DNA of 64,000 bases from Echinometra lucunter (Eukaryota; Echinodermata; Echinoidea; Camarodonta; Echinometridae). The stretch is taken from contig CM057165.1 of assembly GCA_029962745.1 (NCBI GenBank), positions 20,110,516 through 20,174,515 of the forward strand, written 5' to 3'. The notes beneath the pieces were generated by a model that was not told the DNA's origin, searched no databases, and saw only the letters and a program-made list of their open reading frames with translations. A program made the translations under genes and the position numbers. Positions 28,101 through 40,509 of the stretch are shown one piece after another (the stretch's first letter is position 1; every line of letters starts with the position of its first letter).

Positions 28101-31100
28101 ATTTTCAACAATTTTCCATTTTATGCTCCAGACGCGTTCTTTTGCATCAATGACATAAAACTAAGACGCCTTACTTGTATAATTTACATGTAACATACAA
28201 AAATATAAGCACGCTAAAGCTTAAGTCATTTCAGTTTGCAAAGGCAGTATCTGCTTGAAGTGGTTTGCTTTATTACATTCACATGGGCCTTTATGAAAAG
28301 TCGACTTGTATCCTGCTATGATACTATTTGTCGCATAACAGATGACTGTAAACAAGTCATTTCTGTCTAATTGACAACAATCTGACATTTTTCCTTCTGG
28401 CATTTTCTTCCTTCAAGAACGTCATCACCCCTAAAATCTCCTTTGCAGACAGAGAAATTATCTCCAATTTGAGGGTAACAGGTTAACAGAATCACAAATT
28501 GGTATAATGCCACGGCTGTTTTTGGTTCTATGATGAAATATCTGTAAACATCCTTAAGGGATCAGGTAACTTTGTGGAGGCTTGATTGAAAAAATTATTG
28601 AATTCTGATGTCGTGTGGTATGAAGATATACAGAACGATACATAAACAGCCATATATGTACATGAAGGTTCTGAAATATAAGATGTTATTATCAAGATAT
28701 CTACCAGTGAATACTGCCATTTGCAAAACCCTCCTAGGTATGCTTTTGTCTAACACTGCAGTCTACTGGGTAAAAAGTGTCTGGCATTTCTGGTCACTTG
28801 AATACTTTCACTTTTTGTGAAGCACATGATGATGATGCTTTTGAAGTGTATTTTTCAGGGCGTCAAATTTAGACAATATTACATACACTGATAGAATGTA
28901 GGACAATGCAGCTCAAGAGTTTCAAAAGTTACTCAATGGCTTTAAAAAGCGAAGTAATTTGGCTCCTTGTGCCTACAATGTCACTCAATGATTTTTTTTA
29001 ATACAATCTTGGCTATGGAATTTCCTATTCTCACAATATATATCAAATTATCAGTTTTTCATCATAATCAAAGACCAATTGCTAAAGAAAATACAAGGTG
29101 ATCTTATTTTGCTTTTAAAAATTGTTTCACAGCATGGAATCCAAACACACAGGACAATCTTTCTTTTATTTATTTATTTATTCTTTTTTTTTGGGGGGGG
29201 GGAGGGGTCTTGGTGAGGTTGATAATTTTCCTTGAAAAAAAAATGCTCCTTCTGTACACTACCAATACCCTTTAAATAAAAATTCACAAAGAAAATAAAG
29301 AAGCTCAATTCATTTTGTGTATCATGAAAACAGCATCAAGCATATGAAATCTACTCACTAGCAAACCAGGAAAAAGACCCATACACTAACAAGATTTTCT
29401 GGACTGAGAAACTATCTCGCCTGACAATTTGGCATAATCCTGGCTGATGGCCATGGTGGCCGCTAGCCTACCCCAGTTGTCAGGAGATCAAATTAGCGAG
29501 TAACCATGACAACCAGGAGTTCAGTAAGCATCACATGACTCCAATCTCCAATCCAGCTAAATGTCATTGGGGATGCTTTCCAAGGATCGGAAAGGAACAT
29601 GTGATGGGTAGTGTTTCACAGTAGAAACACAAAGCCAATCTCCTGGGTGTTTTTCCTGGCTTCCCTGATTTTCTTTTCTTTCTTTTCTTCTTCCGTTACT
29701 TTGTATTTTCGTTTTTGGTTGGCTATACAAAATGTTTTCTACTGTGACTTTAGAAGAATATTTTTTCACAGAAATTCAAGGCAAAGTAACAATTTGAATG
29801 AGGAAGCATTTTCTAAGAAACTCTACATCAAACTGTCTGGGTATAATTGTGCACTTCCCAGCTTTCTTGTCCCATACGTTTCCTACTACATCTAAGCCTT
29901 AGTACATGTGACGACTATATCAAGCTGATGACAACCCTTTCAGAGCTTGAAAGCAAATAGAATTATATTTCATAACAATTTACGTTTACAGTTCTAAAAT
30001 CAACCAATATTTAGTAACGTGGGAAGCATATCTTGATTCTGTTTACAACTGAAATAACAGCATACTTGGTTAAACACACATGACACGCATAAATAATCCA
30101 CTTGATTTCAGCATAACATGCATGTTTCATTGACTCCAGCGTGATTAATCTCTGTTATCAGCAAGTTAATATGCAAAAAATGGGGCTTTTCGTAAGGTCT
30201 GTCTTTAGTAATCCCATTTCCAGATATATGTTTTACCCCATTATTATTATTATTATTATTATTGGTTTGGCGTCACCTGCGCTTGGAAGGGGAAAAGCGA
30301 ATTGAATCACTGTAACCCTGCGGTCTCTCCTCCCGACATCACTGATTAGGGGTGTGCAGGTGGACCACATACACCGGGGTTTCCCCCTACTCTTATACGA
30401 ATAATGCAGTGGGATCTTTAACATGGAAAGGTGGTGACTCTCCTTTAAAAGGGACCTCCATTTAACGTCCTATCTGAGGGACGGAGTGTTTTCCACTGTA
30501 GCATAGCCTGCGTCTATGAAACAGGGGAGGGGCACGATAACACACAACGTAGGCTTCAGTCATCCGCCTTGGCTGGAGTTGAACCCATTGACTACAGAAT
30601 TCTCTTTTCCCATAAGCTTAAGCAGGGGCCATCCTGTTCCAGTAGCGGATGGGTCAATGAAGCAAATTTGGCAATTTTCCAATTTTGACAATGCATTTCA
30701 GAAAGCAGATAGATATGTCCTACATCAGAGTAAAAGCCCCAAGCATTTTGTAAGAGATGTTTTGCTAGAAAGGTCACCATAATCATTCAATGACAATCAT
30801 ACTTTGCCCATTTTGGTTGCTTCAGTATTTGTTGTAGGATACTGAATTTTTTTATAAAAGTCAATAAGAACTGAAATACTTAAATTGGCAATGTGATGGA
30901 AAGTTCAAAATGACTGTTTTTTTCATGCAAAGTGGCAACTTTCTGTCAAATGATATTTATTTCAGACACATGACATATGATTAAAAAATATAATAATAAG
31001 AGAAAAATACTGGTGTTGCCAATTTGAAGAAGAAAAGATTATCAAATAAGGCTCAGACAATTCTTATTATGAATGGGTTAAGGAAAGCTAAATACCTGCA

Positions 31101-34100
31101 TCTGATGAGGTCTCCATCCTTGAGCGCTGATCCCTGGATGTAGATGACTCGCTGAGCCCACATGGGAACAGTTAGGAGGGCCTTCAAGGCATTATCAAGC
31201 TCACAAGGAGAAAGTAGTACCACAAAGAAATCCTAAAGTAAAGAGAAGAAATGGGTTCCAATTCCTTCTGTGGCATTAAGTGTACGAACATTTATCATGA
31301 ATCATATTTGGGGTTTTAAATCCTCTTTTGAGCATCAGTCCCTAGTTTTAATGACACAATGTGCCCAGAGAAGGACAGTATGAGGCACTTCAAGGCACTG
31401 TCAAGCTTACATGGAGAAAAAAAAGTACCACAAAGAAATCCTAGAATTAGAGGGGATAAATAAATGGGTTTCAATTCCTTCTGTGCCATTAGGTTAATGA
31501 ACATTTATATGAATAATATTTGGGGTTCTAATTCCTCTTTTGAGCACCAGTCCCTAGGTTTTAATGAAACAACGTGTCCAGAGAGGGACAGTCGGAGGGA
31601 CTTCAAGGCACTGTCAAGCTCACAAGGAGAAATAAGCAGACCTACCACAAAGAAATCCTAGAATACAGAGAATACCAAGAAGAAATGAAGAAACTACCTT
31701 TGAAAGGTCTTTCTACAAGATTTGACAGTATCCACGTACTAACCTGAAGGTCATTATGAGCATAGAACTCATTGAGGAAATCGACGATGAGATCGTACTG
31801 AAGGTTGGTAGCACACACCACCACATGCTTCTCAGTTTGTGCTCGATGTCTGCTGTATGTCCCACCCTGCTTCTGTCTTTCCATGATCAAGTAGGCCAAG
31901 TTTTCTAACTATTGATTTAAATGACAAACATCAAACATCAAATATTATCATAATCATCATAAATGTAATAAGCAAGTATGCCAACTTTTTAGATTCACTG
32001 CAGACTCATCAAAGAAAAATAATATAATAATGTAATAATCAAATATATACATGCCTACTGGTAGTTGTATAACACTTGATTCAAATCACAGATTTTAGAA
32101 AAAATTATAACAGCTTTACAGGTTTGTTTCTGTCTGTAGTTCACTCTGTCTCTCTCTCTCTCTCTCTGCCTTTCCATAAAAAAGGAAAATATAAAAATAG
32201 ATATCTCACAAACAGGTATGGCAAGTGTTTCTAACCATTCTTTATTACCACAAACATCAAAAGACAAAATAAAATGTTTCTGAAATTCGCTGTGAATAAT
32301 AAATGTCAGATGTGCTCGAAGTTAAAAAGATTTCCTAATTTCAGCAGCTTATAACAGTTCGCCTGTTGCCTACTGGAATTGGGTGGTCCCTGTATTAAGT
32401 CTATGGGACTTAGAGAATTTAGTAGTCACCAAGTTAAAAGGAACTTGGTGTCAGGGTTTTTATGTAACAGGAGCTGACTGACCTGTATGGGAAGGACGAC
32501 CAGAGCCGTACAGATCATGATGAGAACGTAGAGCTGAGACGGCCAGATGCGGACCTCGATGTCACCGTAGCCTACGGTGGAGAAGGTCACGATCGTGAAG
32601 TAGAAAGCATGGAAGAAAGACATGCCGTTGGTGCTGATGTCACCCCTTTCCAAGTGGTGCATGCCACAGGCACTAGACAATTGAAAATAGAGAGACTGTA
32701 TGATTAATTTCATACATTAACAACTTTCAAAATGGCCAACACTGTCATAACAATGAAATCATAACTTCAAATTTTTGGTTGTTGATGAAGGAATTGATTT
32801 ATTTGATACATCCTGTGAAATGATATATCTCAGCTTTACGCACAAGGAAGCATTTTCTGTGAATGAAGTTCCTAGTCTAACAAATGAGGCAGGTATTATA
32901 AACTTCCTCATCTTCCAGCAGAGTGGGATTCTAAAAGAATTACACATCAGTATACACATACCATTGACATATTAAAATGCTAGTGTACATCGTGACTTGC
33001 TCAGAGAGGGAAAATGTGAACAAATCAATATGTGAACAACATTTCATAATGTCTACAGAAGATAACTTCACAACATCATGCCCACCAGAAGGAAGTCAAG
33101 TAGTGGAGAAGGTAAACACATGACACTCGCTGATACAATCTTCAAATGACATCTCAGGGGCAGTCTCAGAAGACTACATGTATATCATTATACCACTCTT
33201 GTGTTGAGTGTTTTTGGTGGAAATAATTAAATGGTGTCAGGAGTGGGATTTCAGAAGATCCACTTCTCTCTTTTGGACACATCCTACAGAAGTGGTGTCA
33301 GGAGTGGGATTTCAAAAGATCCACATCTCTCTTCTGAGCACATCCTACAGAAGTGGTGTCAGGAGTGGGATTTCAGAAGATTCACATCTCTCTATTGAAC
33401 ACATCCTACAGAAGTGGTTTCAGGAGTGGGATTTCAGAAGATCCACATCTCTCTTCTGAGCACATCCTACAGAAGTGGTGTAAGGAGTTATTTCAAAAGA
33501 TCCACACTGCTCTATTAAATACATCCTACAGAAATCTTGCTGCTTACCAGGTGAATATGAGGCAAAGTATGAATGAAAACAATATCATGACTCGCTGAGA
33601 GAGGGCTGAATGTGAACGCATCATTACTCTGTGAAGGTCATTCTGCAAATGACAACAAAGTGAGAAAAATAAAACTCAAATAACTGCATATCTTTAAAGT
33701 AATCAAACAGACAGAACATAATTCTCTTATGTGGTTATGAATCCAGGCACTTTTACTGATCACAGAAATAACAATCAGTGGAGAGCAACAATGAGCACTT
33801 CCAGGGAGAATATCAAGAATAATAATGTCACAGTGATTGGATGTCATATCCTATATTTCAAGACAGTGGCCCTTTAAAAGGAAGTGAGTTTGTTTGGAGC
33901 TATAATATATCATTTGATTAAACCACACTTTATTGTGAGATTACAATTGGTCACTGTTCTAAATAAATCACTGAAGCATGAAATGACTTTCAAGAACTCA
34001 CTGAATTTTCATTTTCTTTCTTGCTCTAGTTTGAGCTAATATTATTCACATATTATATGACTTAGATCTGACACAGTGTCATTTCAATAATATGTGCATT

Positions 34101-37100
34101 CCAAAACATTCAGTTATAACAAAAGCTTACAATTCAGGTCTTTAATAAGATTACCACTAAGAACTACTTACAAAAAGATTTTCTAGAAGATGCTTTGCTA
34201 GCCAGCAGTTCAGATAAATAGGTATAAAGAGATTTCGCAAAGGCTCCCAGAAAATCTGTCATAATGAAATAAAGCTTGATCAGTATAATATACAAAGCTC
34301 AATGAATGTGACATATCTAATCATGTGACAAACCTATACAACATTCCTTATGAACTTAAACCAAATGTGAATTTGTTAACTATAACAACTTTAATAATAA
34401 TAGAAATACAAGTTCCTTATAAAGTGCTTTACTAGTAACAATTGATCAAAGCAAAACAGTATTGTTTTAATTTTCTTTAACTTTGCTGAAACAGTTTATT
34501 TATTAACTCTTACAGTGCCGATGTCACGTATATGAGAAAAAGAGACTTTGCAGTTTTAATCAACCATTAATCCACTTAGAAAGATGTATATATATGGTAA
34601 TGAAAATATGTCAAAGTTTAGAGGATAAATATAGTATTGAAAACATCTTTCAGTCACTATATGCTACCACAGGATTTTTTTTTATAGAAAACTGCAGATT
34701 TTGGAAAGGATCCATTTTCATTTTAGCATAAAACAATAGCAAACAAATGAGAAACTAAAACGTAAAGGACAAGAGGGAAGCTCAGTTCTGTTTCACAATA
34801 ATTTTCCTGCATGACATTGAATCAATAGGAATACTTGGTATCACTTGGAAGGGTAATAAATTTTCTACAACTTTTGTGTACAACCTATTTGTATAGAAGT
34901 TACTGTTGAAGACTTGCAGGTGCTTGAAAATTAAAGGCATTGGCTGACATTGTTATGATTTAAAAAAAATCTCATTTTGTTACTTAAAAATGGGATAAAT
35001 ATTAGGGTTATAGTGTAAAAATACCAGTGTGAAAGTTTCAGAGCATAATATCCACGGGAATTATTTTTAAATATTAGAAATGTGAACCAATGTTTGAAAA
35101 ATATACGAGGGTCGGTTGCATAGACCCAACGTAAGGAGTGCACATGCTCTTGACTCAACGGACCGCACTGTGTGTATTGACGTATCACGCGGCGGAAGGC
35201 AAGTAACGGTATTTTTGAATTCGTCCAAACGGTCCTCTTAGTTCAGTGTCTCTCGAGACGAAAGCTAATAAAATCGCGGTTTGTGTCTAATTTACAGCTT
35301 TTCCTTCCAAATTATGGTTGGTTTCAGGGTTTTTGAGTATAAATACAAGTACTCATACACATGTTTCATCTTAGTTTGAGAATTTTTTAAATCAGCTGCT
35401 CACAAAGTTAGCCAATGCCTTTAAGCATTGTTCATGATTTGGTAAAATCTTGGAGCAGGCAAAACCCCTTGGCACCGTAAAGAGTTAAAGAGCAAGTACA
35501 ACAAAATTTTCAAGTAGGCTTCTCATTTTTAACACTGTGAGGGGAAATAATTCATGATTATCTTATCATTAAATACTTGGATACATTTAAAAATAAAAAG
35601 GGATTAGATCTTCTGATTTTTCCCCCAATAGCAATGATAACCTTGAATGAAAATCATGTATTCACCTAATTTCCTTCTAGCTAAATTTCACAAGCAAATG
35701 AATCCAACCATTCTTAGAGAAAGATAAAAAATAAGAGGTACAACTTACTGTAACAATAAAGGGCACACTGTTAATCATTTCAAGAACAAAATACATGTTG
35801 AAAATTTGTTGAATAATGCTGCCCTGTAATAGAAAGGGAAGAAAATGTTGAGATACAAATGAAAATTATTTGCTTCCTCATCATCATGACTGACCTTGTT
35901 GTAAATGAGTTCTTTTTTCACAATGAGGAAAAATAATCTTATGCTTGGGGTAATCTTTTGTTAGCTGGATTGGAAGCGGATATTGTGTAAAAAGAACTGG
36001 TTCTGAAGGCTGGTTTTCACAATCGATTCGCAAAGGATGCAAATGCCAATACATGACAAAGTCTAACATTTGTATTTTTAGGCTCCAAAAGTTTTCCAAA
36101 AGTGCACAGAGGTTTTGAAGTGTTGTAAATTGTTTGCAGGATGCTGGAAATGTTTGCAAGAAATTTCAAACTCTTTGGACACTCCCGCCAAACCACCAAC
36201 TAAGAAATGACGATGCTTACGAACCCCTGTGTATTTTGGGGCAAAATTTTGGAGCCTAAAATGCAAATGTTGGATTTTGCCTTTTTTTTGACATTCCCTT
36301 CCTTCGCGAATCGTTTGGGTGCCCCTGAAAACCAGCCTTAAACATTAAATCACCAATCAAAGCTTTCCTCTCCTGAAGACGGACAGTCAAGCTGCCCAGA
36401 ACGTCGAGTCTTCTCTCCTTCTCCGCCCGCCTCAAGTCTTCTTACCTCTTGCCGACTCAAGCCTCCTCATCTCTTCACCAACTGAATCCTCCCACCTCTT
36501 CCGGTTTACATTCCTTTTCAGGACTTCACCCAGTTTCCAGAAAGATACTCCACCCTCCCACTTTCCTACTTTCTCCCCTCTCTATTTCACCTCCATCTCT
36601 ATCCACTTTATCTATAGTCCTTAAGGACTTAAAGTGATTACACAATGGTAAATCTTTTTTGGATATATGATCGAGAATAGAATTCTAAGAAGAATAACAT
36701 TAAAAATTTGATGATTTTCAGTCGAAATAAATGCATTTTGGCTAATTTTATCATAAAAAGTCAAGAGCTGACCCAAAAAAGTTTGCGGATGAGGTATGAC
36801 GTAAAAGTGGGTACCCAGCTTCGCGCATTGCAGTTGTGCTGCGCGCTAGACTGTACAATATGTATTATACCTTGCGCGCATTATGCTATAAGTGCGCGAC
36901 AAGGTACCCACTTTGACGTCATTTTGACGTAAAAGTGGGTACCCAGTTGAAACTGGGTCACAGCTAAGGGGTCAAAAATATCCTGAAATCTTACCACATA
37001 TGGGGGTTTCCTTGGCAACACGACTTTTAAAAAAACTTTAGGCAGATGATTTTCTGCTAATAAAATCATGCTCTTTTAAATGAACTAACTTTGTTTCACC

Positions 37101-40100
37101 ATTGGGTACCCCCTTTAACACATGGTGAACCGTAAACCCTTTCTACGAACAAAGCTTTTCAGTCATTTAAACCAAGAACCCAACTTGAGTGTGGTGGGTC
37201 TTGTATTCGGCCCAGGAGAATGGAAGAAATAAATTATCAATGGATTGACTTGATCTTGATCATTTACTGCCAAATTTCACATGCATGTACAACAAACAGA
37301 AAAACAGTATATAGTTTGGTAAAAGGAACTAACAAAACAGCATAATGCTAATCAAAACTATTCCTGTCACCAATGCTACAGTCACACATATTTACAATTC
37401 AAAGTTTAAATCAATAATTACAAGTTTCTACATTAACAGAAAAGCAACTTAAATATTCATATCAACAACTGATCTGACAGAAGGGAAAATTATTCCATAT
37501 CCGTCAGGCCACTACTCAAGTCTTTGCTAAAAACTCATCTGTTTGTTTCTTAATTAAGTTCTGCATGTTGATATATATTCGTATTTTTGTTTTAGGTTGT
37601 TAATTCATGTTAATATTATGTATGCTATTTAATTGTTTTGTACTTATGTCTTGTAATTGCCGGTACAGTACTTTGAAACACATGTTGAAAGAGCTATAAA
37701 AAGTTCATGTATTATCATTATGATCATTAATTCATTGATAAAGGATTTTTTTTTTGAAACACTGACCTTGTGTTGTAGATACATCAGAAGGAGATGCTGG
37801 GCAAGGCTTATGATTGCTATGGAAACCTGGATGGCCCACAACCAAGACGTTCGCGTCACCCATAGCATCGCCAACCTGAAAAGAACAAATGAAGCGAATC
37901 ATTAATCTACCATTCACCAAGAGCTACAAGGGTGTTAAAAGAGGTGTTGAGGTCCAGTGGATAAGTCTCTGGACCATTAACAAAAAATATATGGTTCTAA
38001 TCCTTTTGGAAAAAGATTAATCTGTATCTGCCACACTCGACCCAGGTGTACCTGGGGTTTTGTCAAAAAGCTGTTCATAAAGTTATGAATGACTTTACGA
38101 ACGACTTGACTATGGCAAGCCAAATGGAATTCTCAATCATTATAAATCGCATCAGTTAAAGGTGAAATATGCAGATGCGGATTAACATTACTTTCATTAA
38201 ATCTTTTTTTTGTATTGAAACATATATTTTTTTGCCATAATTCAAGAGATTATGGGAAATGGAGTCACACTTTGATAAAACAGGAAAAACTTTGGGCATC
38301 CCATTTGGTACTTTATATTCAAGTCGTTTGTAAAATCATGCATAACTTTAAGAACAGCTTTATGAAACACTGGTGGGATTATTCACTGAATTGCACTGCC
38401 CACTGGTAATATTTGCTGGAGCTCTGTACAATGATGCTTTAACCCAATGGCTACAGAAACCAGGTCCCTGTTTAATAAAACTTGTTATCAGTAACAACTG
38501 CCACATTTCTACAACAAATTTCCTCTCAGCCAATCAGATGCAAGGATTTCAGTAGCTTATAACAGTTATTGCAAATTGTATATGAAATGGGGCCCAGGTG
38601 GTTCCTGTATTAAACCTATGGGAATCAGAAAATTCAGTAGTCAACGGGTTAACATTCCCTCATCAAAATAATCGCTATGAGATGACAAAGGAAAAGACAA
38701 ACATGCATCCTCGAGAGAAGAGGCAAATCAATACAAACTGACTTACATCTATATTAGGAAGGTGAAATTTGATTAGCTTGAAGGAAATTAGTTTTAGAGA
38801 CAATTACGACTGTCATTGGATGCCAAAGCCTCTTTTTTCTTAAGGGAGTAATATGTCCTATACCAACTGAGATGAAGCTATAGCTTTGATAGTCAGCGAG
38901 GAAATTGATTACAGAAATATAGGGGATTTGGGGGAAGCTGGAAGACAGATTAAAATGTAAAGGGGCAAATCAACAATTCTCTAGATGCTGGATAGGGGAG
39001 GAAGGACACAAGATGAATCAAAATCTGATAAACAAACAAACAAATAAAAAAACAACTCAAATACGAAAAGAAAAGGTTCTCACATTCAGCAAGTGTCATT
39101 TCAGTCTAAAAAATTGTCTGGGCTGCACATGAGCACAATTTTGTGCAATTATTTTCGTTGTGTACTTATCCTCCACACCCCTGGATCTACCACATGTTAA
39201 ATAAAAAAATTGGCTTACAGAAGGGCTTGGGAGATTTGCCCACAAGAAGTAATGAAAGAGCTCCTGTGTATCCCTCCAAGTAGCCCATCTATGTTCCTTC
39301 AGGAGGATCCCTTCACAGGGATAAGTAGTTTTTTGGACAAAAAATGAAAGAGGCCTTGAAGAGAAATGATTGCTTGCTTTTACTTTTTATTTACTTTGAA
39401 AAATGCATTTCATTGTTTCCACGGGAAATTCTTCAAAAGGCATCACAACACTAGTAAAGTTAGCAAAATTGTTGTCGGTCTTACGAACCGGCGAATAGCC
39501 CATCCTCGTGGAACAAACACAGTTCAGAGAAAAACGCGTTTAAAGTTTTGCACCTTTTTGAGCGGTGAATTTATATGCTTATAATCGTTTTTTTCCAGCA
39601 ATTTTGCAGAGTAAAAGAGTTTATATACTGTATTTTAATATCAACTTTGTATTAAGCACCACATATAAAGAAAACTCAAATTATAAGCTCACAAACCTAT
39701 TCGCCGGTTCGTAAGAACGAAAAAATCGCACACCCAGTCAGAAATACAGGCTATTTGCCACTTATTCGCCGGTTCGTAAGAACGACAGGCTTGTGCTTGC
39801 GGTCAGAACATACCTTATTCGCTGCCTATTCGCCGGTTCGTAAGACCTAACAGTGCTATTCGCCGTTCACTTTCCGAATATGGTTGCGCGTATATATAGA
39901 TGCACGTATGTGGGTCAACAAACTTTAAAAGCTGACAAGAGATAATGCGCGTAAAGCAATTGTAAGGGGGCTGTTCGCCGGTTCGTAAGACCGGCAAGTG
40001 CTATTCGCCGGTCCCCCCAAAACATAAAAAACAGGATTTCTCTAAAAATAAATGAAATTGAGCGATTAAATTTTGCCACTCGATAGATTCTGACATATAC

Positions 40101-40455
40101 TATCCAAATATGCAAAAAAAGGTGAAAATTGATTTTTTGACCCAATTTTGGCTATTCCCCGGTTCGTAAGACTGACGACGAAATTATCAATAAGGATTTT
40201 AAAAAAGATCAGGTTCATCTCAATTACACTGTTACAAAAGATGTTGAATTTATCCAACTTGCTTTTCAACACATCTATCTTTCAATGAAAACCTGAAGAA
40301 AAGCACAGCTTGGTTTATATGCAATATCTAGACCCTGTCGAGTTTGGAGAGCTATCAAAGATAAGTGACTGGTGATTTAATAGAAAGGTTCCATGAGTTG
40401 CTGTGGTAACATAAAATTACTGAAAAATCAATGGTGCTTTTGCTGCAACAAAAAC

Positions 40456-40509
<54 letters not shown>

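Larger units (their letters stand above)
27749..31095 (-). other. 3.3 kb intron within RCK1
   Basis: Contains the TIR element at 27905-28178, the conserved-core repeat at 30225-30560, a small TTAA relic (30580-30655) and a truncated MITE (30805-31081). 28179-30224 shows no recognisable feature other than a T-rich and poly-G patch at 29160-29210. Confidence 0.8.

Noticed and set aside
33231..33535. CRISPR-like array of direct repeats
   Set aside because: Units are contiguous 61-bp tandem copies without unique spacers, in an intron of an animal gene.
33208..33598. Open frames with repeating W-C-Q-E-W-D-F and S-G-V-G-F-Q-K words
   Set aside because: They are three-frame readings of a 61-bp minisatellite (61 is not a multiple of 3), so the repeated words are a by-product.
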